Source of the DNA: an uncultured Parasphingopyxis sp.
Lineage (GTDB): Bacteria > Pseudomonadota > Alphaproteobacteria > Sphingomonadales > Sphingomonadaceae
Length of the DNA stretch: 64,000 bases
Assembly: GCA_905479515.1 (NCBI GenBank)
Contig: CAJQMX010000025.1
Location: forward strand, 1-64,000
Direction of reading: 5' to 3'
The notes under the pieces were generated by a model. That model searched no databases, had not been told where the DNA came from, and saw only the letters and a program-made list of their open reading frames with translations. The position numbers were made by a program, and so were the translations under genes. Positions 8,412 through 16,820 of this stretch are shown here, in pieces (the stretch's first letter is position 1; each line of letters begins with the position of its first letter).

Positions 8412-9917
8412 TCAGACCGCTTTCCTCACGACATGTTTGTGCACGGATGTAACAGATACATCTTTTGCCGTCAGATCCGAAACAGCCCGAAAATCGATGG
8501 ATGCATGCGACCGGTTTAATTCGACTAGGACGTAACCGGCCTTCGTATTGTCAAGATAACGAACATGCTGATTTTCTGCTTGAGCGTGCTCAAAGAGTTC
8601 CGTCGGTGCGTTTCGCGATGCCAGGCACGACGTAACAATCTCCGTTCCGATCCGGCGGCCTGACTGCTCCAGTTCATTTAGCCAGAATGAGTGCACGTCA
8701 CCGCCAAGCACAAGCAGATTGTCCCGGCCGGCCCGCTCGCAAGCCGACAGTATTTGCTCCCTGCAGTCCGGATAGCCATCCCATATGTCAGACCAATATT
8801 TTATGTCACCGTTCGAACCGACATTGATGGGGGCAAAGAGTGTCTGCTGCGCGATCACGGTCCATGCGGAGGTCGGCTGCTCGAGGTGGCGCCGCAGCCA
8901 TGCGTCCTGCTGCGCACCTAACATGCTTCTGCCTTCGCTGTGGCGCTCGCTGCAATCTTCCATCACGAAACCACTGCTGGCAGCGCTACCAGGCATACAG
9001 GGCTGGCGAGAGCGAAACTGGCGGGTATCAAGAAGGACAAGTTCGGCAAGATCGCCAATCTTCAGCCTTCGATGGAACCGAGGTCGAACAAGCGATTGAA
9101 TACGCGCCTGACTCAATGGCATGTGCTCTATATAGGCTTGATAGGCCGCAGTGCGCCGGGCAAGAAACGCGGCTGGATCTGAAGTTGCAGCGCCCGTTGA
9201 TCCTGCATAATCGTTCTCGACTTCATGATCATCAGGACTAACGAGCCAAGGACAGAAGGCATGCGCGTTCTGCAAGTCCGGGTCGGTCTTGTAGAGGGCA
9301 TGGCGAGCGCGATATTCGTTTAAACTGTGCGGATTCTCGGACGGAAAGGATCGCACGTCAGGACCTGCGCCGAATGACTTCTCGTAGATATAGTCGCCAA
9401 CTTGAAGAATGATCTGCGGCTTCTGTGCGCACATGTCGCGATAGGCGTGAAAATAGCCGTGCTCCCAATGCTGGCATGCTGTGAGCGCCAAACGAAAACT
9501 GTCAGCCGCCGCGGGCAGTGTCATTGCGCGGCCAACACGGCTTACTTTGCCAGCCGCATGGAAACGGTAGAAGTACGTGCAGGCTGGTTTTAACCCATTG
9601 ATGTCTACATGAACGCTGTGCGCTCTGTTTATCCCCGCATGGGCTTCTCCGGAACAAACAATCTGACGGAACCCATCATCCTCGGCGACTTCCCACCGCA
9701 CCTGAATGGCGTTCACAGGAAAAAGTCCGAGCCCGCCAGCAACAAGACGGGTCCAAATCGTAAATCCGGCAATGGTCGGCTCCCCGGAGGCGACTCCGAG
9801 CGCAAAGGGGTTTGCTACGGCGTCTGGGATCTCTGCAGACGCTCCCATGCGCACGTCCAGAAAACGCGTGGCCGCAATCGCCCCCGCATACTTCAGCAAT
9901 TTTCGGCGCGATGGCAT
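8412..9917 (-). CDS. phoD: Alkaline phosphatase D (PhoD) family protein, Tat-exported
   Basis: 501 residues. The N-terminus MPSRRKLLKYAGAIAATRF carries a twin-arginine motif, so the protein is exported folded. Next comes the PhoD N-terminal domain (NPFALGVASGEPTIAGFTIWTRL) and the metallophosphatase core with LTACQHWEHGYFHAYRDM, LQVGDYIYE, WLVSPDDHEVENDYAG and LLVLGGDVHSFWLNEL, which supply the Asp, Asn and His metal ligands. Family members hydrolyse phosphodiesters and monoesters in the periplasm using Ca and Fe. The ATG follows the stop of the upstream TonB receptor with no gap, so the receptor and enzyme form one unit for scavenging a phosphate ester. Confidence 0.88.
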   Translation of the reverse strand: MPSRRKLLKYAGAIAATRFLDVRMGASAEIPDAVANPFALGVASGEPTIAGFTIWTRLVAGGLGLFPVNAIQVRWEVAEDDGFRQIVCSGEAHAGINRAHSVHVDINGLKPACTYFYRFHAAGKVSRVGRAMTLPAAADSFRLALTACQHWEHGYFHAYRDMCAQKPQIILQVGDYIYEKSFGAGPDVRSFPSENPHSLNEYRARHALYKTDPDLQNAHAFCPWLVSPDDHEVENDYAGSTGAATSDPAAFLARRTAAYQAYIEHMPLSQARIQSLVRPRFHRRLKIGDLAELVLLDTRQFRSRQPCMPGSAASSGFVMEDCSERHSEGRSMLGAQQDAWLRRHLEQPTSAWTVIAQQTLFAPINVGSNGDIKYWSDIWDGYPDCREQILSACERAGRDNLLVLGGDVHSFWLNELEQSGRRIGTEIVTSCLASRNAPTELFEHAQAENQHVRYLDNTKAGYVLVELNRSHASIDFRAVSDLTAKDVSVTSVHKHVVRKAV

Positions 9918-12257
9918 CTAGAAGCTCGCCGACAAGCGGACGAAGTAAGTCCGACCGTTCAAACCAATGGGCGTCTCTTCTCCCGAAGGGAAACTACCGC
10001 CTGTCGCGGCGATGATGGGTCCAAGTGAATTAAAGACTGGCTGGTCAGGATACGTGTCCCCGATATTCTGGACACCAGCGTTCAGCGAGATTCGATCGTT
10101 GATCTGCCAGCTGCCTGACAAGTCAATAACGATCTTGTCACGGATTTCCTGAACCAGTGTATTACCAAAGCCTGAGAAGTCATAAGGGCCAAACCAGGTG
10201 CCGTTCGCCTGAAGCGATACGGCGCCAAAGTCCAGGTCTGCTTCAACGGTCGCTTTGTCTTCAGGTTGTGCGCGCGTCAGGAACGTGATGGACCTGTTCT
10301 GCAAATAGGGTTGAGACGGCAGAACCACATTAGGCCGAAGGGTCTTCAGGTCCGTTTCCGAATGCGCATACCCGAGCGAGAGACCCAGCTTTGCATCCTC
10401 AGTTAGATCGCCGTTCCAGCGGAACGCGAATTCGTAGCCTTCCGTAGTTGTATCTGTCGCGTTTGAGAAAAACCGGACTTGTTGGAAATTCGTGATGCCG
10501 GCGGCCAGCAATATGTCCGTGACATCCTGCCCACCGAATTGCTCCGACAGTACGATCCGGTCATCGATATCGATCGTGAACCAGTCCGCTGTGAAAGACA
10601 GGTTGCCATTGCGGACAACGAAGCCTGCGCTGAAATTGTCTGACGTCTCGGCCTGCAATGACTGGGCCCCGAGAAGTTGGGCAACAGGATGATCCACAGG
10701 AAGCGTGCCGACTGTTGTCAGCTGGCCCGATGAATTCAAGGCACCCGACACAAGCTGAAATTGCTGCTGCTGTAGAGACGGGGCACGAAAGCCCGTCCCA
10801 ACAGAAGTGCGGATCGCAAACCAGTCCGTGAAATCATAGCGCCCAGCCGCGCGCCATGTCGTGGCACTGCCGAAATCGTCATAATCATCATGACGGACCG
10901 CGCCGCTCAGCAACAGTGGCTCAACGGGCCGAAACTCAACATCCACAAACCCCGCAATCGCTCCGCGTGAACCATGGAAAGCTGGCGAAAACCCTGCAAA
11001 GCCATCTGCCCCAGACCCCGAAAACGCGCTTTCCTGCCCTTCATCACTTTTGTAGCTCTCATGCCGGTACTGGGCCCCAAAAGCGACGTTCCCCCCCGCT
11101 CCAAGTGAGTCAAAAGCGCGTGAAAGCACCAGATCGGTGGTGTTTTGCTCATACTGCACCGCTCCGGAATTGAATTCTGTCGGACTGGATTCACCTAGCG
11201 AACGGTTGACCGTCTCAAATACTGAAAACTCCGCTTTGTCCGAACCAAAAGTATTGCTCAGATCAAACAGCCAGCCGCTATCCCACTCTTTACGCCAGCC
11301 CAAGGCGACGGAGTAGTCGGTGACAACTGCATTGATTTTTGGCAAGTAACCGTTTGGGAATATCTCTGGAGCATTGTCGGGCGTCCTGAACCCAGCTGGA
11401 TTAACGGAATCCTTTCGGCTGACCGTCGCGAAGCCGTAGAGTTCCCCTTGAAGAAAAGGCAAACCCGCATTGATCGCCAGGGACCCAACTTCTATGTCGG
11501 GATCCCCGATCTGATATGTAACCCGGTCAAACCGCTGATCAATATTTGCTCGGTTCGTGCTGTCCTGGTTTCTATACTCCCCACTGAGTGTCACGAAGCC
11601 ATCGTCGGCGAGTTTGTGCCCTGCCCAGCCGCCAACGATAACGTTGCCGCCATCGCCCTCTTCCGTCACGCCCCCTTGTACAAAGGCCATGCCGCCTTGA
11701 TCGGCTTCCCGCAGGATGACGTTTACCACTCCGGCGATCGCGTCAGATCCGTATTGCGCGGCAGCCCCATCCCTGAGAACTTCAACACGTTGCACAGACG
11801 TCGTGGGCAGAATATCGAAATCGACGCCAGCAGACCCGCGACCAACCGTATTGTTTATGTTCAATATGGAGGTTGCATGCCGGCGCTTGCCATTCACAAG
11901 CACGAGCGTTTGATCTGGCGACAATCCTCGAAGCGTGATGGGTCGACTGTTTGCCGTAGTCGCCGTCGTGGCTGCCCGTGGGTAGTTTATGGATGGTTCA
12001 ACATACATCATCGCACGAGAAAGGTCGCCAAATCCCAGGTCGGACAGTTCTTTGCTATCGAGTACGGAGATCGGTGCACTGGACTCCAGCGCCGCTCGCC
12101 CCTGACCGCGCGTTCCCGTGACGACGATAGTTTCCTGAACAGCGGTAGAGTCGCTCATATCCACCTGTTGGGACACAACCTGAGCCGCAGACGTCCCCGC
12201 CAGCGCAATCATTGAGCTACCGCATATCAACAGCGTTCGAAATGATAGGATATTCAT
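9918..12257 (-). CDS. TonB-dependent outer-membrane receptor
   Basis: 779 residues: signal peptide (LICGSSMIALAGTSAAQ), then the TonB box-like ETIVVTGTRGQGR near residue 42, plug domain (APISVLDSKELSDLGFGDLSRAM...RPITLRGLSPDQTLVLVNGKRRH, then VEVLRDGAAAQYGSDAIAGVVNVILRE), and a barrel ending RTYFVRLSASF, with the usual terminal Phe. It is of the kind with a short iron-independent substrate repertoire, often for organic substrates. GAGGGG precedes the ATG. A PhoD phosphatase follows directly, which suggests an organophosphate substrate. It is divergent from a LysR gene, with a GCAATTGC palindrome between them. Confidence 0.92.
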   Translation of the reverse strand: MNILSFRTLLICGSSMIALAGTSAAQVVSQQVDMSDSTAVQETIVVTGTRGQGRAALESSAPISVLDSKELSDLGFGDLSRAMMYVEPSINYPRAATTATTANSRPITLRGLSPDQTLVLVNGKRRHATSILNINNTVGRGSAGVDFDILPTTSVQRVEVLRDGAAAQYGSDAIAGVVNVILREADQGGMAFVQGGVTEEGDGGNVIVGGWAGHKLADDGFVTLSGEYRNQDSTNRANIDQRFDRVTYQIGDPDIEVGSLAINAGLPFLQGELYGFATVSRKDSVNPAGFRTPDNAPEIFPNGYLPKINAVVTDYSVALGWRKEWDSGWLFDLSNTFGSDKAEFSVFETVNRSLGESSPTEFNSGAVQYEQNTTDLVLSRAFDSLGAGGNVAFGAQYRHESYKSDEGQESAFSGSGADGFAGFSPAFHGSRGAIAGFVDVEFRPVEPLLLSGAVRHDDYDDFGSATTWRAAGRYDFTDWFAIRTSVGTGFRAPSLQQQQFQLVSGALNSSGQLTTVGTLPVDHPVAQLLGAQSLQAETSDNFSAGFVVRNGNLSFTADWFTIDIDDRIVLSEQFGGQDVTDILLAAGITNFQQVRFFSNATDTTTEGYEFAFRWNGDLTEDAKLGLSLGYAHSETDLKTLRPNVVLPSQPYLQNRSITFLTRAQPEDKATVEADLDFGAVSLQANGTWFGPYDFSGFGNTLVQEIRDKIVIDLSGSWQINDRISLNAGVQNIGDTYPDQPVFNSLGPIIAATGGSFPSGEETPIGLNGRTYFVRLSASF

Positions 12258-12332
12258 GTTTTAGCCCCTCTCGGATTTCTAGGGGACTGCTACGTCATGG
12301 CTTGATGGCCGAGAAGCGCAATATGCGAAATG

Positions 12333-12358
12333 GCAATTGCGCCTCACGCAATTAATTC
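12333..12358. promoter_or_regulatory. LysR-type operator candidate
   Basis: GCAATTGC at 12333-12340 is followed by GCCTCAC and then GCAATTAATTC at 12348-12358. It lies between a TonB receptor gene (minus) and a LysR gene (plus), the classic location of a LysR binding site. The core is the same as at 4454 and 13413. Confidence 0.45.
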
Positions 12359-12404
12359 ACATCAATGTCACACTGCAGAAATAGCCTCCAGGTAGGAGAC
12401 AAGC

Positions 12405-13325
12405 GTGCCCAGAAGAGTTCCCCCTCTTGAAGCCGCTGAGGCTTTTGTCGCAGCAGCGCGCGCGCGCAGCATGCGCGTAGCGGCTGACCGTCTCGCGTTA
12501 AGTCCTTCCGCCTTGTCGCGCCGCATTCAGGCTCTGGAAAATTTTGTCGGGACTGCCCTGCTGGTTCGTCATAGCAAGGGACTGTCCCTAACGCATGAAG
12601 GTCGACGATATCTTGATCTGATCGAGACCGTGATCGAGACACTTGGAGAGGCGACAGATTCTCTGCGTGAACATGGCAACACTTTACGTATTGCTGCCTC
12701 TCATACGCTGGCGGCGGAATGGCTGATGCCTAGATATGCCCGCATGTCCTCGGAACTGGCCCTTTCCCTGGAGTTTATTATCGGCGATGCCGTCGCTGCT
12801 GTGAAAGATGGCCGCGCAGACATTGCCCTGATTGGAGGGTTCGCTCCGCCCCTCGGCCTCGGGTCAGAGCCGTTGGCTGTCGGCCAGCTATCTTTGCTTT
12901 CGGCGCCTGATTGTTCAGGCCACCAACGTTGGCAAGAATTGAAATTGGCGCGGCCGGACTATCCTGTACTTGGCGATAGCGCGCCCGAAAAGGATTGGCC
13001 AAGTTCGGATGGAAAGATAGACTTTGAAGCCATTCTCCGCGCGCCATGCTTTGCCTACAGCACGCTTCAAATGACCTATGAAGTCGCCGCTTTTGGAATG
13101 GGCGTGGCACTGGCTGCGCCACTCGCATCGGAGCGGTTTATATCGAGCAACAGGTTGCAAGTCTGCTCTGGTGTGGATGGCCGAGTAGAAGTTGGCTATT
13201 GGATGGTTAAAAGCTCTGCTGCAGCCCACAGCCATCGTCCTGCTACACTGCGTGTCGAATCCTGGCTGGCCACCGAAGCTCAGAAGTCTCTCGCTATCTA
13301 CAATGAATTGACTTCGCTCAACTAA
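12405..13325 (+). CDS. LysR family transcriptional regulator
   Basis: 306 residues with a standard LysR winged helix (PPLEAAEAFVAAARARSMRVAADRLALSPSALSRRIQALENFVGTALLVRHSKGLSLTHEGRRYL) and an effector domain beginning LRIAASHTLAAEWLMPRYARM. Start is GTG at 12405 with AGGAGA at 12394-12399. The gene is divergent from the TonB receptor/PhoD unit and upstream of a second TonB receptor; GCAATTGC cores lie on both sides, so it probably controls both. It resembles the LysR protein at 7490 in its N-terminal wording, suggesting paralogues. Confidence 0.88.
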   Translation: MPRRVPPLEAAEAFVAAARARSMRVAADRLALSPSALSRRIQALENFVGTALLVRHSKGLSLTHEGRRYLDLIETVIETLGEATDSLREHGNTLRIAASHTLAAEWLMPRYARMSSELALSLEFIIGDAVAAVKDGRADIALIGGFAPPLGLGSEPLAVGQLSLLSAPDCSGHQRWQELKLARPDYPVLGDSAPEKDWPSSDGKIDFEAILRAPCFAYSTLQMTYEVAAFGMGVALAAPLASERFISSNRLQVCSGVDGRVEVGYWMVKSSAAAHSHRPATLRVESWLATEAQKSLAIYNELTSLN

Positions 13326-13380
13326 ATTCGTTCTGACTGAAAGCAACTTCCTGGCCTGCGGCGCCCCCACCAAACCACCG

Positions 13381-13420
13381 TTGCAATTGGCGCAATCGGG
13401 CTGCGAATATTGGCAATTGC
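13381..13420. promoter_or_regulatory. Operator candidate upstream of second TonB receptor
   Basis: Contains TTGCAATTGGCGCAAT at 13381-13396 and GCAATTGC at 13413-13420, a repeat of the motif in the divergent LysR/TonB-receptor control region 1 kb away. It lies about 100 bases before the receptor start codon. Confidence 0.45.
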
Positions 13421-13520
13421 TTCTAAATGAACCCAAAACCTAACTATCCCCCAGACTTGTCGAGCAAACGCTTATTCAAGCGAGACTGCAAAAAAAGCAG
13501 TCACCATGGGAGGAAAATTC

Positions 13521-15866
13521 ATGCGAAAAATTCTTTGTGCAACCGTTGTCGTTACAGCTACCGCTGGGTCTGCCAACGCTCAGGACAATTTGTCGGCTGA
13601 TAAAGATCGTCGACTTGGTGCTGTGGTGGTCACGGCCACCGGGCGTGAAACGAGCCTGCAGGATGTACCCCTGTCTGTTACGGCTTTCGACGACAAGGCG
13701 CTGAAACTGTCGGGCATTGAAGATGCGCGCCAGCTAATGGCCTTGGCACCCAGCCTGACGCTGAACGTCACGACATCAGATTCCGCCGGCGTTGTCATTC
13801 GACTTCGCGGTATAGGCAGTGAGGCGATCAATGCAGGCCTGGAGTCTTCTGTCGGCACCTATGTCGATGGTGTCTACCGCGCCCGCTCGAATCTGAGTCT
13901 GAGCTCGTTGCCTGGGATAGATCGTATTGAGGTCCTTCGCGGGCCTCAGGGCACCCTGTTTGGGAAGAATACGTCTGTAGGCGTGCTCAATGTCGTCACC
14001 AAATCTCCGGAATTCGACCCTTCCGTCGAAATCGTCGGAACCATTGGCAATTACGATTACCGCCAAGTGTCTGCCGCCCTCACCGGACCAATTGTCGGCG
14101 ACAAGCTCGCGGGCCGGGTTGATGCAGTCATAACTCAGCGGGACGGCTGGATCGAAGATATTGATTCTGACCGCACGTTCCGAAACAAAGATGTCTATAC
14201 GTTGCGAACCCAACTGCTCTGGCAAGCCAACCCGGATCTGAAGGCACGGCTGATCCTCGATCATAGTTATTATGATCAGTCTGGTCCCGACACCTATGTT
14301 CCGACCTATTATGACCCCGAAACACTGAGCTTGCTTCAAGACGTCTTTCAGGTTCCGACCGGTCTCGGGCTCGACTCACTGACAAACACCATCAGCGAGG
14401 ACCGCGACTCCCGCGAAATGAACACACAGCACGGAGCGTCCTTGCAGGTTGACTGGGATATTGGCGACATAACCGCGACCTCGGTTTCGTCCTACAGAAT
14501 GTGGCGGAACAAACAGGGCCGCGAGGTCGACTATTCTGAAATTGATCTCGCCTATATAGATTTTGGAGGCGCGCATCAGTATTTCGAGACAGCCAGTCAG
14601 GAATTCCGGCTGACTGGAGAAAGCGGCCCGGTAGATTGGCTTGCTGGCCTATATTATGCCAGGGAGGATATCGACGCTCGGTATGGCTACCGGATTGGCA
14701 ACGACCTCGGCGACTGGTTTGATGCGCGTTTCGGAACGGATACTTTCGCAGCTTTGCTTCCCGGTGGTTTCGGCTCCAACACGCAATTCAATCAGACAAC
14801 AACGAGCTATTCTGCTTTTACCCATAACATCATTGCGTTGAACGACCGCACCAATTTGACGCTAGGCGGCAGGTACACAGTCGACGAGAAAGAAGTTGAT
14901 GCCATTTGGTCACTCGGCAATCCCGGCTGCACCGATGACCTGACCGGTCTTGCCAGGTCTCTTGCGTGCCTGCAGCTTTGGGACCCTCGCTACACTGAAG
15001 CGGCCCGTGGAGGCCCAACCTATTCGACCGGGAATACAGAGCGTGAGTTTTCGGGGGTCGCGTCGATGGACTACGCCCTGACCGACACAATAAACCTCTA
15101 TGCCACGGCGGGCCGCGGTTATAAGGCAGGCGGGTTTGCATTGGATCCGGCGGGCTTTGACCCTATCTCCAGCGAAACGCCAAATCCTGATCCTCAGGCA
15201 CTCGCCTTCGAACCTGAATTCTCAAATCATTTCGAACTGGGCGCAAAAACGCAATTCTTTGACCGACGCCTGACCATCAACGCGGCAGCTTTTCATACGG
15301 AGCTGGAGAATTTCCAGCTCAGCTATAATACCGGAGCAGCGCTCCCGACTGTCAATATTCCGCAGGTCACCACGACCGGGGCAGAATTTGAACTTTCCGC
15401 CCGGCCAATCGAGTCCGTAAGTTCGACCTTTAACGTGGTTTACGCGAATGCGCATTATGGAGATATCGACCCTGAGCTCGGCCTGCCTGCAAATATTCTG
15501 GCACTCAACCAGCGCAGACTCTACAATGCCCCATTGTGGACCGTTACAGGGTCGCTGGGTTGGGATGACCTTGTATTTGATGGACGGTTTAGAGCTTTCG
15601 CCTACGCCGATGCCCGTTATCAATCATCTGCCTTTACCGAGCGGTCATTGCGAGCAAACAGCGAACAGGATGCCTATGCGACGGTCAATGCACGGATCGG
15701 TATTCAGCCGCCTGACGAAGCGTGGTCCATCGAGCTTTGGTCACGGAACCTGACAGATGAACGGTATCTCGTCTCTACGATAGCAGCGACATTCACAGCT
15801 GCGTCCAATGTAGGGGTTCCCGGAGAGCCGCGTCTGTATGGCGTCACGTTCAGGCGAAACTGGTGA
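13521..15866 (+). CDS. TonB-dependent outer-membrane receptor
   Basis: About 781 residues. Signal peptide ILCATVVVTATAGSANAQ, TonB box-like LGAVVVTATGRETSLQDVPLSVTAFD, plug with RLRGIGSEAINAGLESSVGTYVDGVYRARS and IEVLRGPQGTLFGKNTSVGVLNVVTKSP, and a barrel ending YGVTFRRNW. An open frame begins five codons earlier, but that ATG lies inside the purine-rich ribosome site GGGAGGAAAA, so translation starts at 13521. This receptor subfamily (LQDVPLSVTAF...GPQGTLFGKN) is expanded in sphingomonads and Caulobacterales and takes up many aromatic or sugar compounds. The substrate is not evident. It is probably under the LysR at 12405. Confidence 0.9.
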   Translation: MRKILCATVVVTATAGSANAQDNLSADKDRRLGAVVVTATGRETSLQDVPLSVTAFDDKALKLSGIEDARQLMALAPSLTLNVTTSDSAGVVIRLRGIGSEAINAGLESSVGTYVDGVYRARSNLSLSSLPGIDRIEVLRGPQGTLFGKNTSVGVLNVVTKSPEFDPSVEIVGTIGNYDYRQVSAALTGPIVGDKLAGRVDAVITQRDGWIEDIDSDRTFRNKDVYTLRTQLLWQANPDLKARLILDHSYYDQSGPDTYVPTYYDPETLSLLQDVFQVPTGLGLDSLTNTISEDRDSREMNTQHGASLQVDWDIGDITATSVSSYRMWRNKQGREVDYSEIDLAYIDFGGAHQYFETASQEFRLTGESGPVDWLAGLYYAREDIDARYGYRIGNDLGDWFDARFGTDTFAALLPGGFGSNTQFNQTTTSYSAFTHNIIALNDRTNLTLGGRYTVDEKEVDAIWSLGNPGCTDDLTGLARSLACLQLWDPRYTEAARGGPTYSTGNTEREFSGVASMDYALTDTINLYATAGRGYKAGGFALDPAGFDPISSETPNPDPQALAFEPEFSNHFELGAKTQFFDRRLTINAAAFHTELENFQLSYNTGAALPTVNIPQVTTTGAEFELSARPIESVSSTFNVVYANAHYGDIDPELGLPANILALNQRRLYNAPLWTVTGSLGWDDLVFDGRFRAFAYADARYQSSAFTERSLRANSEQDAYATVNARIGIQPPDEAWSIELWSRNLTDERYLVSTIAATFTAASNVGVPGEPRLYGVTFRRNW

Positions 15867-15920
15867 AAACCCGTCTCGAGTAAGTTGAAGAGTGACGATC
15901 ATGCGAGCACCCACTATGCG

Positions 15921-16610
15921 CTAGCGATTGACCGATTTGAAACCTTCACTGAAAACGGCGATAATTGTGTCCAGCACGGCCATCAGATCGGATGACTGGC
16001 ATAGTCCATTGGAAAGGTCATCGATACGGCCCGTCTGGGCAAGACCATGAGTCAGACTTGAGGAGACCAGGTCGAAAAACCAGTAGATGCGTTCAGGAGG
16101 TGCGTCTGGGGCCAGGGCTTTCAGCATATCGATGAAGCGATAGACAATCGGGTCAAAGTTCTCAGCCATGACGTCCTTGCCACCAAAATGTGAGGCGTTG
16201 GAATGGCCCACAATCGCAGCGAAATACACCCAGCCTTCGCCTTTTTCGATAACCGTTTCATAGATGGGCCGAAGGAAAACATCGAGAACGCTTTCGATTG
16301 TTTTTTCGTCGCCCACGCTGGCCTCATAGGCGTCCATTGCCGCAATTCGCGCCGAGTTAACTTCACTGGCACGACGGGCGAACACGTCGCGAAAGACCTG
16401 ATCCTTGTCGCCGAAATAATAGTGGATCAAAGCAGTATCGACACGTGCCGCCTTTGCGATCGCTTTTAGGGTAACTCCATGGCGTCCATGCATGGCGAAG
16501 AGTTCTTCAGCTGCATCGAGAATGGCGGTGGTCGCCCTCTCGCGACGCTCCGATTGAGAACGACGAGGCGACCGGGCGCGTGTCTTTGAACTGGAAGCGA
16601 TGTTGGTCAT
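15921..16610 (-). CDS. TetR family transcriptional regulator
   Basis: 229 residues. The Arg/Ser-rich start is followed by a TetR helix-turn-helix: ATTAILDAAEELFAMHGRHGVTLKAIAKAARVDTALIHYYFGDKDQVFRDVFARR. The C-terminal ligand domain is helical and resembles the CerR/YbiH class (DGLDP-like EN FDPIVYRFIDMLKALAPDAPPERIYWFFDLVSSSLTHGL). It is divergent from the TonB receptor of the glycoside locus and a palindromic operator lies between them, so it is the probable repressor of that operon, responding to a substrate or breakdown product. Confidence 0.88.
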   Translation of the reverse strand: MTNIASSSKTRARSPRRSQSERRERATTAILDAAEELFAMHGRHGVTLKAIAKAARVDTALIHYYFGDKDQVFRDVFARRASEVNSARIAAMDAYEASVGDEKTIESVLDVFLRPIYETVIEKGEGWVYFAAIVGHSNASHFGGKDVMAENFDPIVYRFIDMLKALAPDAPPERIYWFFDLVSSSLTHGLAQTGRIDDLSNGLCQSSDLMAVLDTIIAVFSEGFKSVNR

Positions 16611-16697
16611 TGCGAGATAATAATCGGAGCCGATGCTATGGAAAAGGTGGCGACTGATACAAGCATTTCACTGCTGATACTAGACGTACACATTTCC

Positions 16698-16715
16698 TTA
16701 TTTGTGCGCAAATAA
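16698..16715. promoter_or_regulatory. TetR-type operator palindrome
   Basis: TTATTTG-TGCG-CAAATAA: perfect seven-base arms about a four-base centre. It is located between tetR (minus) and the receptor gene (plus), six bases before a -35-like TTGACA. Binding there would block the receptor promoter and probably tetR itself. Confidence 0.6.
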
Positions 16716-16721
16716 AGTTTG

Positions 16722-16750
16722 TTGACAACCGGACACGGGTCAGTCTTAAC
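16722..16750 (+). promoter_or_regulatory. Promoter candidate for the glycoside operon
   Basis: TTGACA at 16722-16727 matches the -35 consensus. The best -10 is TCTTAA or CTTAAC at 16744-16750, at 16-17 bases spacing and of moderate quality. Transcription would start about 60 bases before the receptor ATG at 16821. Confidence 0.5.
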
Positions 16751-16820
16751 TCGCGATGTCTGATTGAGGACACCAACGAGTTGATACCAAATCGACCGTC
16801 ACAGAGGGGAGGAACCGCAG

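Noticed and set aside
11448..12215. 255-codon plus frame inside the TonB receptor
   Set aside because: Antisense to a strongly supported receptor gene; shadow frame.
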